From: CAVRTM01 sp963696105
GTDB taxonomy: Bacteria > Actinomycetota > Actinomycetes > Actinomycetales > Dermatophilaceae
NCBI GenBank assembly: GCA_963696105.1
Contig: CAVOIP010000004.1
Span: 186,001-250,000 of the forward strand
Length of the DNA stretch: 64,000 bases
Direction: 5' to 3'
Shown here: piece by piece, positions 1 to 8,521 of the stretch
Position numbering within the stretch: position 1 is the stretch's first letter
Layout of the letters: every line of letters begins with the position of its first letter
Position numbers and translations under genes: made by a program
Notes under the pieces: model-generated
What the model was told of the DNA's origin: nothing
Databases searched by the model: none
The model's input: only the letters and a program-made list of their open reading frames with translations

Positions 1-2
1 TC

Positions 3-683
3 GACGCGGCCGCGCACCGCGGAGCGCTGGCCACGGGGGCGGTCACCCTGGCCGTGCTCGCCGGAGGGGTGGACCGTCCCTACCCGTCCGCGCATGCGCG
101 GCTGATCGACCGGATCCGCGAGGTCGGCGCCGTGGTGAGCGAGGTTCCGCCGGGCTCGGCCCCGACCCGGCCGCGGTTCCTGCAGCGAAACCGGATGATC
201 GCCACCATGACCCAGGGCACGGTCGTGGTGGAGGCCGGGTTGAGGTCCGGCTCGCTCAACACGGCGCGCACGGCGGCCGAGCACCAGCGTGTGGTGGCGT
301 GCGTCCCGGGACCGGTGACGTCGATGATGTCGGCCGGCTGCCACCAGGCCGTGCGGGACGGCGTCGGGGTCCTGGTGACCGACGCGGCCGAGGCCGCCGA
401 GGCCATCGGCCGGTTGGGCCAGGACCTGGCGCCGCGTCTGCGCGGACCGGAGCGACCCGGTGACGACCTGGACGAGACGGCGGCCCGGGTGTTCGCGGCG
501 CTTCCCGTGCGGCGTGGGGTCACGGTGGGCCGGCTGACGGTCGTGGCAGGCCTGCCGGTCGCCACCGTCACCGGCGTGCTCGGCCGGCTCGAGCTGACCG
601 GCCTCGCCGAGCGGGAGGGGCAGGGCTGGCGACAGGGCGTCGAAGCTCGTGCGCGGCGCCACGGGGCGCCCGGCGCGGGTTGA
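3..683 (+). CDS. dprA: DNA-processing protein DprA, C-terminal part (5' truncated by window edge)
   Basis: DprA/Smf loads RecA on incoming single-stranded DNA during natural transformation. The frame is open from base 3, so the start lies outside the window. The visible part carries the second half of the Rossmann-like DprA fold: AGGVDRPYP, SEVPPG, RNRMIA and a VVVEAGLRSGSLNTA segment, all characteristic of the family. A C-terminal winged-helix-like tail follows (ETAARVFAALPVRRGVTVGR and onward). It lies upstream of the XerC-type gene on the same strand. The stop codon sits inside the first copy of a tandem repeat. The family assignment is secure; start and full length cannot be seen. Confidence 0.93.
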   Translation, partial: DAAAHRGALATGAVTLAVLAGGVDRPYPSAHARLIDRIREVGAVVSEVPPGSAPTRPRFLQRNRMIATMTQGTVVVEAGLRSGSLNTARTAAEHQRVVACVPGPVTSMMSAGCHQAVRDGVGVLVTDAAEAAEAIGRLGQDLAPRLRGPERPGDDLDETAARVFAALPVRRGVTVGRLTVVAGLPVATVTGVLGRLELTGLAEREGQGWRQGVEARARRHGAPGAG

Positions 684-730
684 CTGCTCCGCCGGCGCGG
701 CGCGGTTGACTGCTCCGCCCGGCGCGGCGC
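678..730. repeat. Two-copy tandem repeat of 26/27 bp between dprA and the recombinase gene
   Basis: Copies at 678-703 and 704-730 share the core GGTTGACTGCTCCGCC and the tail GGCGCGGCGC; the second copy has one extra C. The first copy contains the dprA stop codon. A diverged single copy (21 of 26 bases by eye) occurs at 51235-51260. The function is unknown; a simple replication duplication is the least demanding explanation. Confidence 0.75.
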
Positions 731-739
731 GCGTGCGAT

Positions 740-1687
740 GTGCTTGCCCTGGGCAGCCCCGTGCGCCAGCGTGAGGGCGTGGACCCGACCGAGGAAGCCG
801 TGGCGGCCTTCGCCCGTCACCTGCGCTCGGAGCGAGGACTGTCCGAGCACACCCGTCGTGCCTACCTCGCGGACGTGTCGGGCCTCCTGGCCTTCGCGGC
901 CGAGCGCGGCGTCGGGGACCTGCACGACCTGCGGCTTCCCGACCTGCGTGCCTGGCTGGCCCAGCTGTCGGACCGGGGTGCGGCGCGCGCGACCGTGGCC
1001 CGTCGTGCGGCGGCCGCCCGCGCCTTCCTGCGCTGGGCGCACCACACGGGGCGGATCGACAGCGACCCGTCGCTGCGGCTGGTCGCCCCGCGTCGGGCCC
1101 GGACGCTGCCGGGTGTGCTGCGCCAGGACGAGGCGAGCGGGCTGCTGGAGCTCGCCGCCGTGGCCGCCGACGACGATGACCCTGTCCACCGGCGCGACCG
1201 CGCCGTGCTCGAGCTGCTCTACGCCACTGGCATCCGCGTCGGCGAGCTGGTCGGGCTCGACGTGGACGACGTCGACTTCGGCGCCGACGTCGTCACGGTC
1301 ATGGGCAAGGGCGCCAAGGAACGCAGCGTTCCGTTCGGACGACCGGCACGGGTGGCGCTGACCGAGTGGATCGAGGGTGGCCGACCCCGACTGGCCGTGG
1401 CGGACAGCGGCCCTGCGCTGTTCCTCGGCCGTCGGGGACGCCGCGTGGACCCTCGCCAAGTGCGCTCCGCGGTGCACGCGATGCTCTCCCACCTGCCTGG
1501 GGCCCCCGACCTGGGACCGCACGGCCTGCGGCACAGCGCCGCGACACACCTGCTCGAAGGGGGCGCGGATCTGCGCACGGTGCAGGAGATGCTCGGCCAC
1601 GCGAGCCTGGCGACCACCCAGATCTACACCCACGTGTCGGTGGAGCGCCTCCGGACGTCGTACCAGCAGGCTCATCCGCGTGCCTGA
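740..1687 (+). CDS. xerC: Tyrosine recombinase XerC-type
   Basis: Site-specific recombinase of the XerC/XerD family, expected to resolve chromosome dimers at dif together with a partner Xer protein. About 315 aa from the GTG at 740; an internal GTG at 779 would give a start closer to typical XerC. The N-terminal SAM-like core-binding domain covers roughly residues 17-110. The catalytic domain shows all expected residues: Arg in ATGIRVGE (about 166), Lys in MGKGAKER (about 190), HGLRH (261-265), His in LGH (about 287) and the nucleophile Tyr in TQIYTHVS (about 296). Its position just after dprA is common in actinobacteria, which supports housekeeping XerC over a phage integrase. Confidence 0.9.
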   Translation: MLALGSPVRQREGVDPTEEAVAAFARHLRSERGLSEHTRRAYLADVSGLLAFAAERGVGDLHDLRLPDLRAWLAQLSDRGAARATVARRAAAARAFLRWAHHTGRIDSDPSLRLVAPRRARTLPGVLRQDEASGLLELAAVAADDDDPVHRRDRAVLELLYATGIRVGELVGLDVDDVDFGADVVTVMGKGAKERSVPFGRPARVALTEWIEGGRPRLAVADSGPALFLGRRGRRVDPRQVRSAVHAMLSHLPGAPDLGPHGLRHSAATHLLEGGADLRTVQEMLGHASLATTQIYTHVSVERLRTSYQQAHPRA

Positions 1688-1744
1688 GCCCCGCGGCGCG
1701 GCTGCCCCTCGCGGCGGCGGGGTCGCCGGGGGTGGCGGGCGCGC

Positions 1745-2494
1745 TCAGCGCAGCGGCAGCAGCACCGGGTGGCCCGGGTCGAGCAGGGCCAGCGGGTCCC
1801 GGTAGGTCTCGCCCGAGACGGCACCCCAGTGCAGGCACCAGAGGGGCCGGCAGTGGCCGGAAGCCGCCGAGAGGACGCCGACGCGGCCGCCGCGACGCAC
1901 CGTGGTGCCCACTGCGGCGCGCCCGTCCACCGGCTCGTATGTGGTGCGCAGGCCTCCGGCGTGCCGGACGGTGACCACACCGCGGCCCGCCACGACGCCG
2001 GAGAAGGACACCGTCCCGGCCCCGGCGGCCAGCACCGGTTGCCCGACGGCCGCGGCGAGGTCCACCCCCCGGTGGCCCGGGGACCAGCTGTGCGCCGGTG
2101 GCAGGAACCGGCGGCGCACCGCGGGCCGGGGCGCCAGCGGCCACGTCCACGTGCCGCTGGGTGCGGCCACGCTCGAGGGGGCGACGCCTCGCGGCGTGCC
2201 CGCGGCCGGAGGCCGGAGGAGAACCGGGCCGAGGGCGGGTGCGGGCGCGAACAGGGGAGGGGCGACGACGGACAGGGCGCCGGCGGGGTCGAGCAGAGCG
2301 GCACCGCCCGCAGGAGCGGGGGCTCGGCCGGGCCCCGCGCCGGCGAGCGGGGCAGGCGCTCCGGCGGACACCCCGGCGGGGGGCCCAGCAGCGGACCGTT
2401 CGCGCGAGGAGGACCATCCGGCGGCTCCTGCGGGCAGCAGGACCGCCGTCACGAGGGCGGAGACGACCAGGGCCAGAGGCAGCAGCGGCTTCAT
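1745..2494 (-). CDS. Secreted M23 family metallopeptidase
   Basis: Probable peptidoglycan endopeptidase, 249 aa from the ATG at 2494. An N-terminal hydrophobic segment (LLPLALVVSALVTAVLLPAG) looks like a signal peptide or anchor, followed by an Ala/Pro-rich linker of about 80 residues. The C-terminal LytM/M23 domain has HRGVDLAA (zinc ligands His and Asp) and CLHWG (the last histidine ligand). M23 genes often lie upstream of rpsB in actinobacteria, which matches this location, though here an aminotransferase gene intervenes. Two hairpins lie just upstream of the start. Substrate specificity cannot be read from the sequence. Confidence 0.85.
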   Translation of the reverse strand: MKPLLPLALVVSALVTAVLLPAGAAGWSSSRERSAAGPPAGVSAGAPAPLAGAGPGRAPAPAGGAALLDPAGALSVVAPPLFAPAPALGPVLLRPPAAGTPRGVAPSSVAAPSGTWTWPLAPRPAVRRRFLPPAHSWSPGHRGVDLAAAVGQPVLAAGAGTVSFSGVVAGRGVVTVRHAGGLRTTYEPVDGRAAVGTTVRRGGRVGVLSAASGHCRPLWCLHWGAVSGETYRDPLALLDPGHPVLLPLR

Positions 2495-2495
2495 C

Positions 2496-2546
2496 TGCCC
2501 ACGCTCGCTGGCGAGGGTGGGCACGGACAGGCCCGACCGCGGGCCT
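2496..2546 (-). promoter_or_regulatory. Two adjacent hairpins in the 5' leader of the M23 peptidase
   Basis: An inverted repeat at 2496-2523 (13-base arms with one mismatch) lies one base from the start codon, and a perfect 8-bp stem (CAGGCCCG / CGGGCCTG) lies at 2527-2546. The first would sequester the ribosome-binding region in the mRNA. I see no match to a known riboswitch class. Confidence 0.3.
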
Positions 2547-2733
2547 GTGGACGGTGGGGAGCGACAGCGACAGGTGTGGACGGCGCGGGGCCTGGGTGGG
2601 GTAACCGGGTGAGTGGCCACAGCGCGGATGGCGCGACAAGGCGGGTGCCGCGACGGCGTGGGTGCCGCGACAGCGCGGGGGAGCGACACGGGAGGCATCC
2701 ACCCGCCGTGGCAGCTCCTGCGCGTTCGGAACG

Positions 2734-3897
2734 TCAGCCGGGGGAGAGTGCGGCGAGCCTGGAGACAGCCTCGTGCAGCACGTCGTCGCGCTTGCAGAAC
2801 GCGAAGCGCACCAGCGTGCGGGCCGCCTCGGGGTCGTCGTGGAACACCGACACGGGCACGCCCACGACGCCGCAGAGCCCGGGAAGCCGGCGGCAGAACG
2901 CCAGCGCGTCCGTGACCCCCAGCGGAGCGGCGTCGGCGATGACGAAGTAGGTCCCTGCGGGCTGGGTGACCTGCAGCCCGCCGGCGCGCAGACCCTCGCA
3001 GAGCAGGTCGCGCTTGGCCTGCAACGACGACGCCAGCCCGGCGTACACGCGGTCCTCCAGCCCCAGCGCCACCGCCACCGCCGGCTGGAACGGTCCGCTG
3101 GCCACGAAGGTGAGGAACTGCTTGACCGTTCGCACGGCCGCCACCGCGGCCTCGGGGCCGTGCACCCAGCCGACCTTCCACCCCGTCGCCGAGAAGGTCT
3201 TGCCGGCCGAGGAGATGGTGAGCGTGCGCGACGCCATGCCGGGCAGGGTGGCCACGGGGACGTGTTCCGCATCGTCGAAGACCAGGTGCTCGTAGACCTC
3301 GTCGGTCACCACCCAGGCGCCGTGCTCGCGCGCCAGGGCGCAGACCAGCTCCAGCTCGGCGCGGGAGAACACCTTGCCGGTCGGGTTGTGCGGGGTGTTC
3401 AGCAACACCAGCCGGGTCCGCGGGGAGAACGCCGCCCGCAACGAGTCCTCCTCGACCGCGAAGTCGGGGAAGCGCAGCACCGAGGTCCGCCGTACCGCGC
3501 CGGCCAGGGCGATCGTCGCGGCGTAGGAGTCGTAGTACGGCTCGAAGGTCACGACCTCGTCGCCGGGCTCGCACAGCGCGAGAACCACCGCGGCGATGGC
3601 CTCGGTGGCGCCCGCCGTCACCAGCACCTCGCGGTCGGGGTCCACCTCGAGCCCGTAGAACCGCCGCTGGTGCGCCGCGATCGCGGTGCGCAGCTCGGGC
3701 ATCCCCGGCCCCGGCGGGTACTGGTTGCGCCCCGACTCGATGGCGTGCGTGGCGGCGGCCAGCATCTGCGGCGGTCCGTCGGTGTCGGGAAAGCCCTGCC
3801 CGAGGTTGATCGCGCCGGTGCTGACGGCCAGGGCGCTCATCTCGGCGAAGATCGTGGTGCCGAACCCCTGCATGCGCTCCACCAGCGGATTTCCCAT
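2734..3897 (-). CDS. dapC: PLP-dependent aminotransferase class I/II, DapC-like
   Basis: Fold-type I aminotransferase of 387 aa, starting at MGNPLVERMQG. It resembles mycobacterial N-succinyldiaminopimelate aminotransferase (DapC) closely as I recall that sequence: INLGQGFPDTDGPP, NQYPPGPG, TAGATEAIAA, NTPHNPTGK, TDEVYEHLVF, and the PLP-lysine motif SSAGKTFSATGWKVGW. The DapC role would be transamination in lysine and meso-diaminopimelate synthesis. Related kynurenine and methionine aminotransferases share these motifs, so the exact substrate is inferred. The frame is open a further 31 codons upstream, but that extension lacks family similarity. It faces away from rpsB and shares the intergenic promoter region with it. 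Confidence 0.85.
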   Translation of the reverse strand: MGNPLVERMQGFGTTIFAEMSALAVSTGAINLGQGFPDTDGPPQMLAAATHAIESGRNQYPPGPGMPELRTAIAAHQRRFYGLEVDPDREVLVTAGATEAIAAVVLALCEPGDEVVTFEPYYDSYAATIALAGAVRRTSVLRFPDFAVEEDSLRAAFSPRTRLVLLNTPHNPTGKVFSRAELELVCALAREHGAWVVTDEVYEHLVFDDAEHVPVATLPGMASRTLTISSAGKTFSATGWKVGWVHGPEAAVAAVRTVKQFLTFVASGPFQPAVAVALGLEDRVYAGLASSLQAKRDLLCEGLRAGGLQVTQPAGTYFVIADAAPLGVTDALAFCRRLPGLCGVVGVPVSVFHDDPEAARTLVRFAFCKRDDVLHEAVSRLAALSPG

Positions 3898-4151
3898 GCC
3901 GGGCAGGCTAGCCGTAGCATGGAGCCACGTGCAGTCTGCCTCCCGCACTTGCCGGGGCCGCGGATCGCACGAATTCGCGCGCCTCCCCACCGTCTCCAGC
4001 GGATGCCTCCGGGCCCCGCTCGCACCGACGGGGCGTACGACCCGCAGTCCCGGGCGAGCTCCGGGTGGTCGTCGTCGCAGGCGCCAGGCACGAGAACGGC
4101 AATCCCGCCCGACTCGTGGATAACTGGAACGAACGAAAGCGAGACCACGGC

Positions 4152-5178
4152 ATGGCCGTCGTCACCATGCGCCAGCTCCTCGAGAGCGGCGTCCACTTCG
4201 GGCACCAGACCCGACGCTGGAACCCGAAGATGAAGCGCTTCATCATGACCGAGCGCAACGGCATCTACATCATCGACCTGCAGCAGTCGCTGACCTACAT
4301 CAACGACGCCTACGAGTTCGTCAAGGAGACGGTCGCCCACGGTGGCACCATCCTCTTCGTCGGCACGAAGAAGCAGGCCCAGGAGCCCATCGCCGAGCAG
4401 GCCATGCGCGTCGGGATGCCGTACGTCAACCACCGCTGGCTCGGTGGCATGCTCACCAACTTCAACACGGTCAGCAAGCGGCTGTCGCGTCTGAAGGAGC
4501 TCGAGGAGATCGACTACGACGACGTCGCCGGGTCGGGTCGCACCAAGAAGGAGCTCCTCGTGATGAAGCGCGAGAAGGATCAAGCTGGAGCGCACCCTCG
4601 GTGGCATCCGCGACATGGCCAAGGTGCCCTCGCGCCGTGTGGATCGTGGACACCAAGAAGGAGCACCTCGCCGTCGACGAGGCGCGCAAGCTCAAGCATC
4701 CCGTCGTCGCGATCCTGGACACCAACTGCGACCCCGACGAGGTCGACTACAAGATCCCCGGCAACGACGACGCGATCCGCTCCGTCACGCTGCTGACCCG
4801 CGTGGTCGCCGACGCCGTCGCCGACGGCCTGATGGCCCGTTCCGCCGCCCGCGGTGGCGACGCCAGCCGAGGAGGGCGTCGTCGCCACCGACGAGCCGAT
4901 GGCCGAGTGGGAGCGCGAGCTGCTGTCCGGTGAGGCCAAGGGCGCCGCCGAGACCACCGGCACCGACGCCGCCGCGGCCCGCACCGAGGCCCCGGCCGAG
5001 GTCCCGCCGGACGCCGCTGCCGCGACGGACGCCGCTGCTGCCGCTGTCGCCGGCCCCCGCGGACGACGCCGAGGCCGCCGCCGTGGCCGAGTCCGTCGCC
5101 GCCCCGGCCGCTGACGCCGGTGCCGCCGACGCCCCGGCCGAGGCACCTGCCGAGACTGCGGCTGACGCCCAGGCCTGA
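4152..5178 (+). CDS. rpsB: 30S ribosomal protein S2 (frame-disrupted in this sequence)
   Basis: Ribosomal protein S2 of the small subunit. The N-terminus MAVVTMRQLLESGVHFGHQ, then FVGTKKQAQEPIAEQA, RWLGGMLTNF and later IVDTKKEHLAVDEA and DTNCDPDEVDYKIPGNDDAI are unmistakable. The reading frame changes near 4580, 4633, 4865 and 5052. Each change is explained by one extra base, and removing four bases gives exactly 341 codons including stop. The last 90 or so residues form an Ala/Pro/Glu-rich tail, as in other actinobacterial S2 proteins. An essential gene cannot tolerate these breaks, so sequence errors are the likely cause. Followed by tsf. Confidence 0.93.
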
Positions 5179-5275
5179 GGCCTGCAGCACGACATCAGGG
5201 AAGTTCGCGCGCCGGGTACGGTCCCCTTGCGAGGGGGCCGCGCCCGGCGCGCACTGACGAAGGAGAGCACCAACC

Positions 5276-6115
5276 ATGGCGAACTACACCGCCGCTGACA
5301 TCAAGGCGCTGCGCGAGCAGACCGGCGCCGGCATGCTCGACTGCAAGAAGGCGCTCGACGAGGCCGACGGCGACCGCGACAAGGCCGTCGAGCTGCCTGC
5401 GCGTCAAGGGCCTGAAGGGCGTCACCAAGCGTGAGGGCCGCTCGGCCTCCAACGGCCTGGTTGCCGCCTACGCCGGCGAGCGGCGTCGGCACGCTGGTCG
5501 AGCTCAACTGCGAGACCGACTTCGTCGCCAAGGGTGAGCGCTTCAGTCGCCCTGGCCGACCAGCGTCCTCGACCAGGCCGTGGCCTCCGAGGCGGCCGAC
5601 GCCGAGACGCTGCTGGCCAGCGAGATCGAGCCCGGCAAGACCGTGCAGGCCCTCGCTCGACGAGGCCAACGCCACGATCGGCGAGAAGATCGAGGTCCGT
5701 CGCGTGGCCCGGCTGCGAGGGCGGCGTCGTCACGTCGTACCTGCACAGCACGAGCCCCGACCTGCCCGCCGCAGATCGGCGTCCTCGTGGCGGCCGACGG
5801 TGGCGACACGGCCGTCGTCCGCGACGTCGCGATGCACATCGCCGCGTTCCGCCCGAGCGTACCTGACCCGCGAGGAGATCCCGGCCGAGACGGTCGAGAA
5901 CGAGCGCCGGGTCGCCGAGGCGACCGCGCGCGAGGAGGGCAAGCCCGAGGCGGCGCTGCCCGCGCATCGTCGAGGGTCGGGTCAACGGCTTCTTCAAGGA
6001 GAACGTCCTGCTCGAGCAGCCGTTCGCCAAGGACGCCAAGAAGACCGTCGCCAAGGTCCTCGAGGAGGCCGGCGCCAAGGCCAGCGGCTTCGCCCGCTTC
6101 CGCGTCGGCGCCTGA
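5276..6115 (+). CDS. tsf: Elongation factor Ts (frame-disrupted in this sequence)
   Basis: EF-Ts recycles EF-Tu by GDP/GTP exchange. It starts at ATG 5276 after GAAGGAGAGC. The N-terminal UBA-like part (ADIKALREQTGAGMLDCKKA) and the core motif VELNCETDFVAKGERF identify it, and the end reads NGFFKENVLLEQPFAKDAKK. Nine one-base insertions (near 5397, 5481, 5545, 5564, 5655, 5716, 5771, 5859 and 5962) reconcile the three frames and leave exactly 277 codons. The order rpsB-tsf-pyrH-frr is the universal bacterial one. The insertions are best read as sequence error, since the reconstructed protein is complete and the gene is essential. Confidence 0.93.
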
Positions 6116-6155
6116 GCGTTCGAACGCAGCACCCTGACCGGTACGCCGGTCGCGC

Positions 6156-6195
6156 CCGACGGCCCCGCACCCCACCACGGGCGCGGGGCCGTCGG
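6156..6195 (+). terminator. Hairpin after tsf
   Basis: A perfect 12-bp stem (CGACGGCCCCGC at 6157-6168 with GCGGGGCCGTCG at 6183-6194), extendable by one pair, lies 40 bases after the tsf stop with a 14-base loop. No T run follows, as is common in high-GC actinobacteria. It could be a terminator or attenuator between rpsB-tsf and pyrH-frr. Confidence 0.6.
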
Positions 6196-6277
6196 CGCAC
6201 AGGGACCGGTGTCGAGCCGGGCCCCTCGCTTGTGGAAGTATCGATCGACCGCCGTAGAACCATGCCCTGGAGGCACC

Positions 6278-7011
6278 GTGACCCATGACGCCCCGCACCC
6301 GACGTACCAGCGGGTGCTGCTCAAGCTCTCCGGAGAGGTCTTCGGCGGTGGTCGAGCTCGGCCTCGATCCCGATGTCGTCCGCGAGATCGCCGAGCAGAT
6401 CGCCGAGGCGGTCAAGCGAGGGCGTGCAGGTCGCGGTCGTCATCGGTGGAGGCAACTTCTTCCGCGGCGCCGAGCTGCAGCAGCACGGCATGGACCGCGC
6501 CCGCGCCGACTACATGGGCATGCTCGGCATCGTCATGAACTGCCTTGCGCTGCAGGACTTCCTGGAGAAGACCGGCATCGACACGCGCGTGCAGACGGCG
6601 ATCACGATGGGACAGATCGCCGAGCCGTACATCCCGCGCCGCGCGATCCGGCACCTGGAGAAGGGCCGCGTGGTCATCTTCGGCGCGGGCGCCGGCATGC
6701 CGTTCTTCTCCACCGACACCGTCTCGGCCCAGCGCGCGCTCGAGATCAAGTGCGACGTGGTGCTGATGAGCAAGAACGGTGTCGACGGGGTCTACACCGC
6801 CGACCCGCGCACCGACCCCGGTGCGGTCAAGCTGGACCGGGTGACCTACTCCGAGGCGCTGCAGCAGGGCCTGACGCGTGGTCGACGCCGCCGCCTTCAG
6901 CCTCTGCATGGACAACAAGCTGCCGATGATCGTGTTCGGGATGGAGGGTGAGGGCAACATCACCCGGGCCGTCCGGGGTGAGAGGATCGGCACGCTCGTC
7001 ACGCCGGCTGA
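6278..7011 (+). CDS. pyrH: UMP kinase (uridylate kinase; frame-disrupted in this sequence)
   Basis: PyrH phosphorylates UMP to UDP in pyrimidine synthesis. GTG start at 6278, preceded by GGAGG. Motifs: RVLLKLSGEVFGGG (phosphate-binding start of the amino-acid-kinase fold), VAVVIGGGNFFRG, MGMLGIVMNCLALQDFLE, KNGVDGVYTADPR and ending FGMEGEGNITRAVRGERIG. Extra bases near 6353, 6420 and 6877 explain the frame changes. The stop is uncertain: without one further missing base near 7008 the frame would run without a stop into frr. I place the end at the TGA at 7009-7011, which gives 243 aa, normal for the family. Confidence 0.88.
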
Positions 7012-7048
7012 CGCCCGACGTCGCGCGCAGTGCAGGAGTACAGGAGCG

Positions 7049-7613
7049 ATGATGATCGACGACACCCTGCTCGAGGCCGAGGAGAAGATGGACAAGGCCG
7101 TCGAGGTCGCCAAGGAGGACTTCTCCACGATCCGCACCGGCCGGGCCAACGCGGCCATGTTCAGCAAGCTGACCGTCGACTACTACGGCGCGCCGACACC
7201 GCTGCAGCAGCTGGCGTCGTTCCAGACGCCGGAGGCCCGGACCATCCTGGTCATCGCCGTTCGACAAGTCGGTCGATGGGCGAGATCGAGAACGCACGCT
7301 GCGCGACTCCGACCTGGGGGTCAACCCCAACAACGACGGGCAGGTCATCCGGGTCGTCCTCCCGATGCTGACCGAGGAGCGCCGCCGGGACTACATCAAG
7401 CTGGCGCGCACCAAGGGCGAGGACGCCAAGATCTCCATCCGCAACATCCGCCGCAAGGCCAAGGAGGAGTTCGACCGCATCGTCAAGGACGGCGAGGTCG
7501 GCGAGGACGAGGGCTCCCGCGCCGAGAAGGAGCTCGAGCTGCTGACCAAGCGGCACGTCGACGTCGTCGACGACCTGCTCAAGCACAAGGAATCCGAGCT
7601 CCTCGACGTCTGA
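7049..7613 (+). CDS. frr: Ribosome recycling factor (frame-disrupted in this sequence)
   Basis: RRF splits post-termination ribosomes together with EF-G. ATG at 7049, preceded by CAGGAG. The N-terminal half (AEEKMDKAVEVAKEDFSTIR, then TGRANAAMFSKLTVDYYG) and the C-terminal half (LTEERRRDYIKLARTKGEDA, ISIRNIRRKAKEEF, DDLLKHKESELLDV) are in different frames. The break lies between 7260 and 7297 and is explained by about four extra bases, which leaves 187 codons including stop, the usual RRF size. The gene follows pyrH closely and precedes cdsA, as expected. Confidence 0.93.
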
Positions 7614-7631
7614 GGTGGCCGTCCCCCGTCC

Positions 7632-8510
7632 ATGAGCAGCTCCTCCGTCCCCTCCTCCGGCGCGCGCCCCGACGGCGACCCCGCCCTGCCGGCGCCGCCC
7701 AGCAGGGCCGGGCGCAACCTGCCCGCCGCGCTCGGGGTCGGCCTGGGCCTCGCCGTCCTGGTCGTGGCCAGCCTGTTCGTCCGCAAGGAGGGTTTCCTCG
7801 TCCTCGCCACGGCGGCGATCTGCGTCGGCGTCTGGGAGCTGCGGGACGCGGTGGCGCAGGGGCGGATCCACGTCCCGCTGGTGCCCAGCATCGCCGGCGC
7901 CCTCGCGATGATGACCGCGGCGTACGTCGGCGGGGGGCAGGCCCTGACGGTGTCGTTCGGGCTGACCTGCGTCGCGGTGCTGCTGTGGCGCGCCGTTGAC
8001 GGGCTGCAGGGTGCCGTCCGCGACATCGCCGGCGGGATCTTCGTCGCGGCGTACGTGCCGTTCCTCGCCTCCTTCTCCAGCCTGATGCTGGCCGGTCCCA
8101 ACGGGGCCTGGCGCGTCTTCGTCTTCATCCTCGTCACCGTGTGCAGCGACGTCGGCGGCTACGCGGTGGGGGTGGTCGCCGGCCGGCACCCCATGGCGCC
8201 GTCGGTCAGCCCCAAGAAGTCCTGGGAGGGGTTCGCCGGCTCCGTCGCCGCCTGCGTGCTCGGCGGTGCGCTGTCGGTCGCCCTCGCCCTGCACGGTCCG
8301 TGGTGGGCCGGTGCCCTGGTCGGGCTCGCCGCCGCCGTCACTGCCACCGTCGGCGACCTGACCGAGTCGACGGTCAAGCGCGACCTCGGCATCAAGGACA
8401 TGGGCAGCATCCTGCCCGGGCACGGCGGGTTGATGGACCGGCTCGACTCGCTCCTGCTCGTGGCCCCGATGGTGTGGGCGCTGCTGACCGTGTTTGTCCC
8501 TTCCTCCTGA
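7632..8510 (+). CDS. cdsA: Phosphatidate cytidylyltransferase (CDP-diacylglycerol synthase)
   Basis: Integral membrane enzyme that makes CDP-diacylglycerol from phosphatidate and CTP, the branch point for phospholipids. 292 aa with about seven to eight hydrophobic helices, beginning with LGLAVLVVASLFV after a Pro/Ala-rich cytoplasmic N-terminus of about 35 residues. The CdsA signature is at the C-terminal end: SPKKSWEGFAGS, then GDLTESTVKRDLGIKDMGS, LPGHGGLMDRLDS. The gene starts 18 bases after frr and keeps the standard order frr-cdsA-rlmN. No frame breaks are present from here to about 17.2 kb, in contrast with the four genes before it. Confidence 0.95.
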   Translation: MSSSSVPSSGARPDGDPALPAPPSRAGRNLPAALGVGLGLAVLVVASLFVRKEGFLVLATAAICVGVWELRDAVAQGRIHVPLVPSIAGALAMMTAAYVGGGQALTVSFGLTCVAVLLWRAVDGLQGAVRDIAGGIFVAAYVPFLASFSSLMLAGPNGAWRVFVFILVTVCSDVGGYAVGVVAGRHPMAPSVSPKKSWEGFAGSVAACVLGGALSVALALHGPWWAGALVGLAAAVTATVGDLTESTVKRDLGIKDMGSILPGHGGLMDRLDSLLLVAPMVWALLTVFVPSS

Positions 8511-8521
8511 GGGCTGAGACA

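Noticed and set aside
740..1687. Phage or integrative-element integrase
   Set aside because: Although a tyrosine recombinase, its location after dprA and its length and motifs fit housekeeping XerC; no attachment-site repeats or phage genes accompany it.
5276..6115. Programmed ribosomal frameshifting in tsf and neighbours
   Set aside because: Nine shifts in one gene without slippery sites or conserved structures is not credible; insertion errors explain the data more simply.
6878..7260. A pyrH-frr fusion protein (no stop between them in the current frame)
   Set aside because: frr has its own ATG and ribosome-binding site, and a single missing base near 7008 gives pyrH a normal stop and length.
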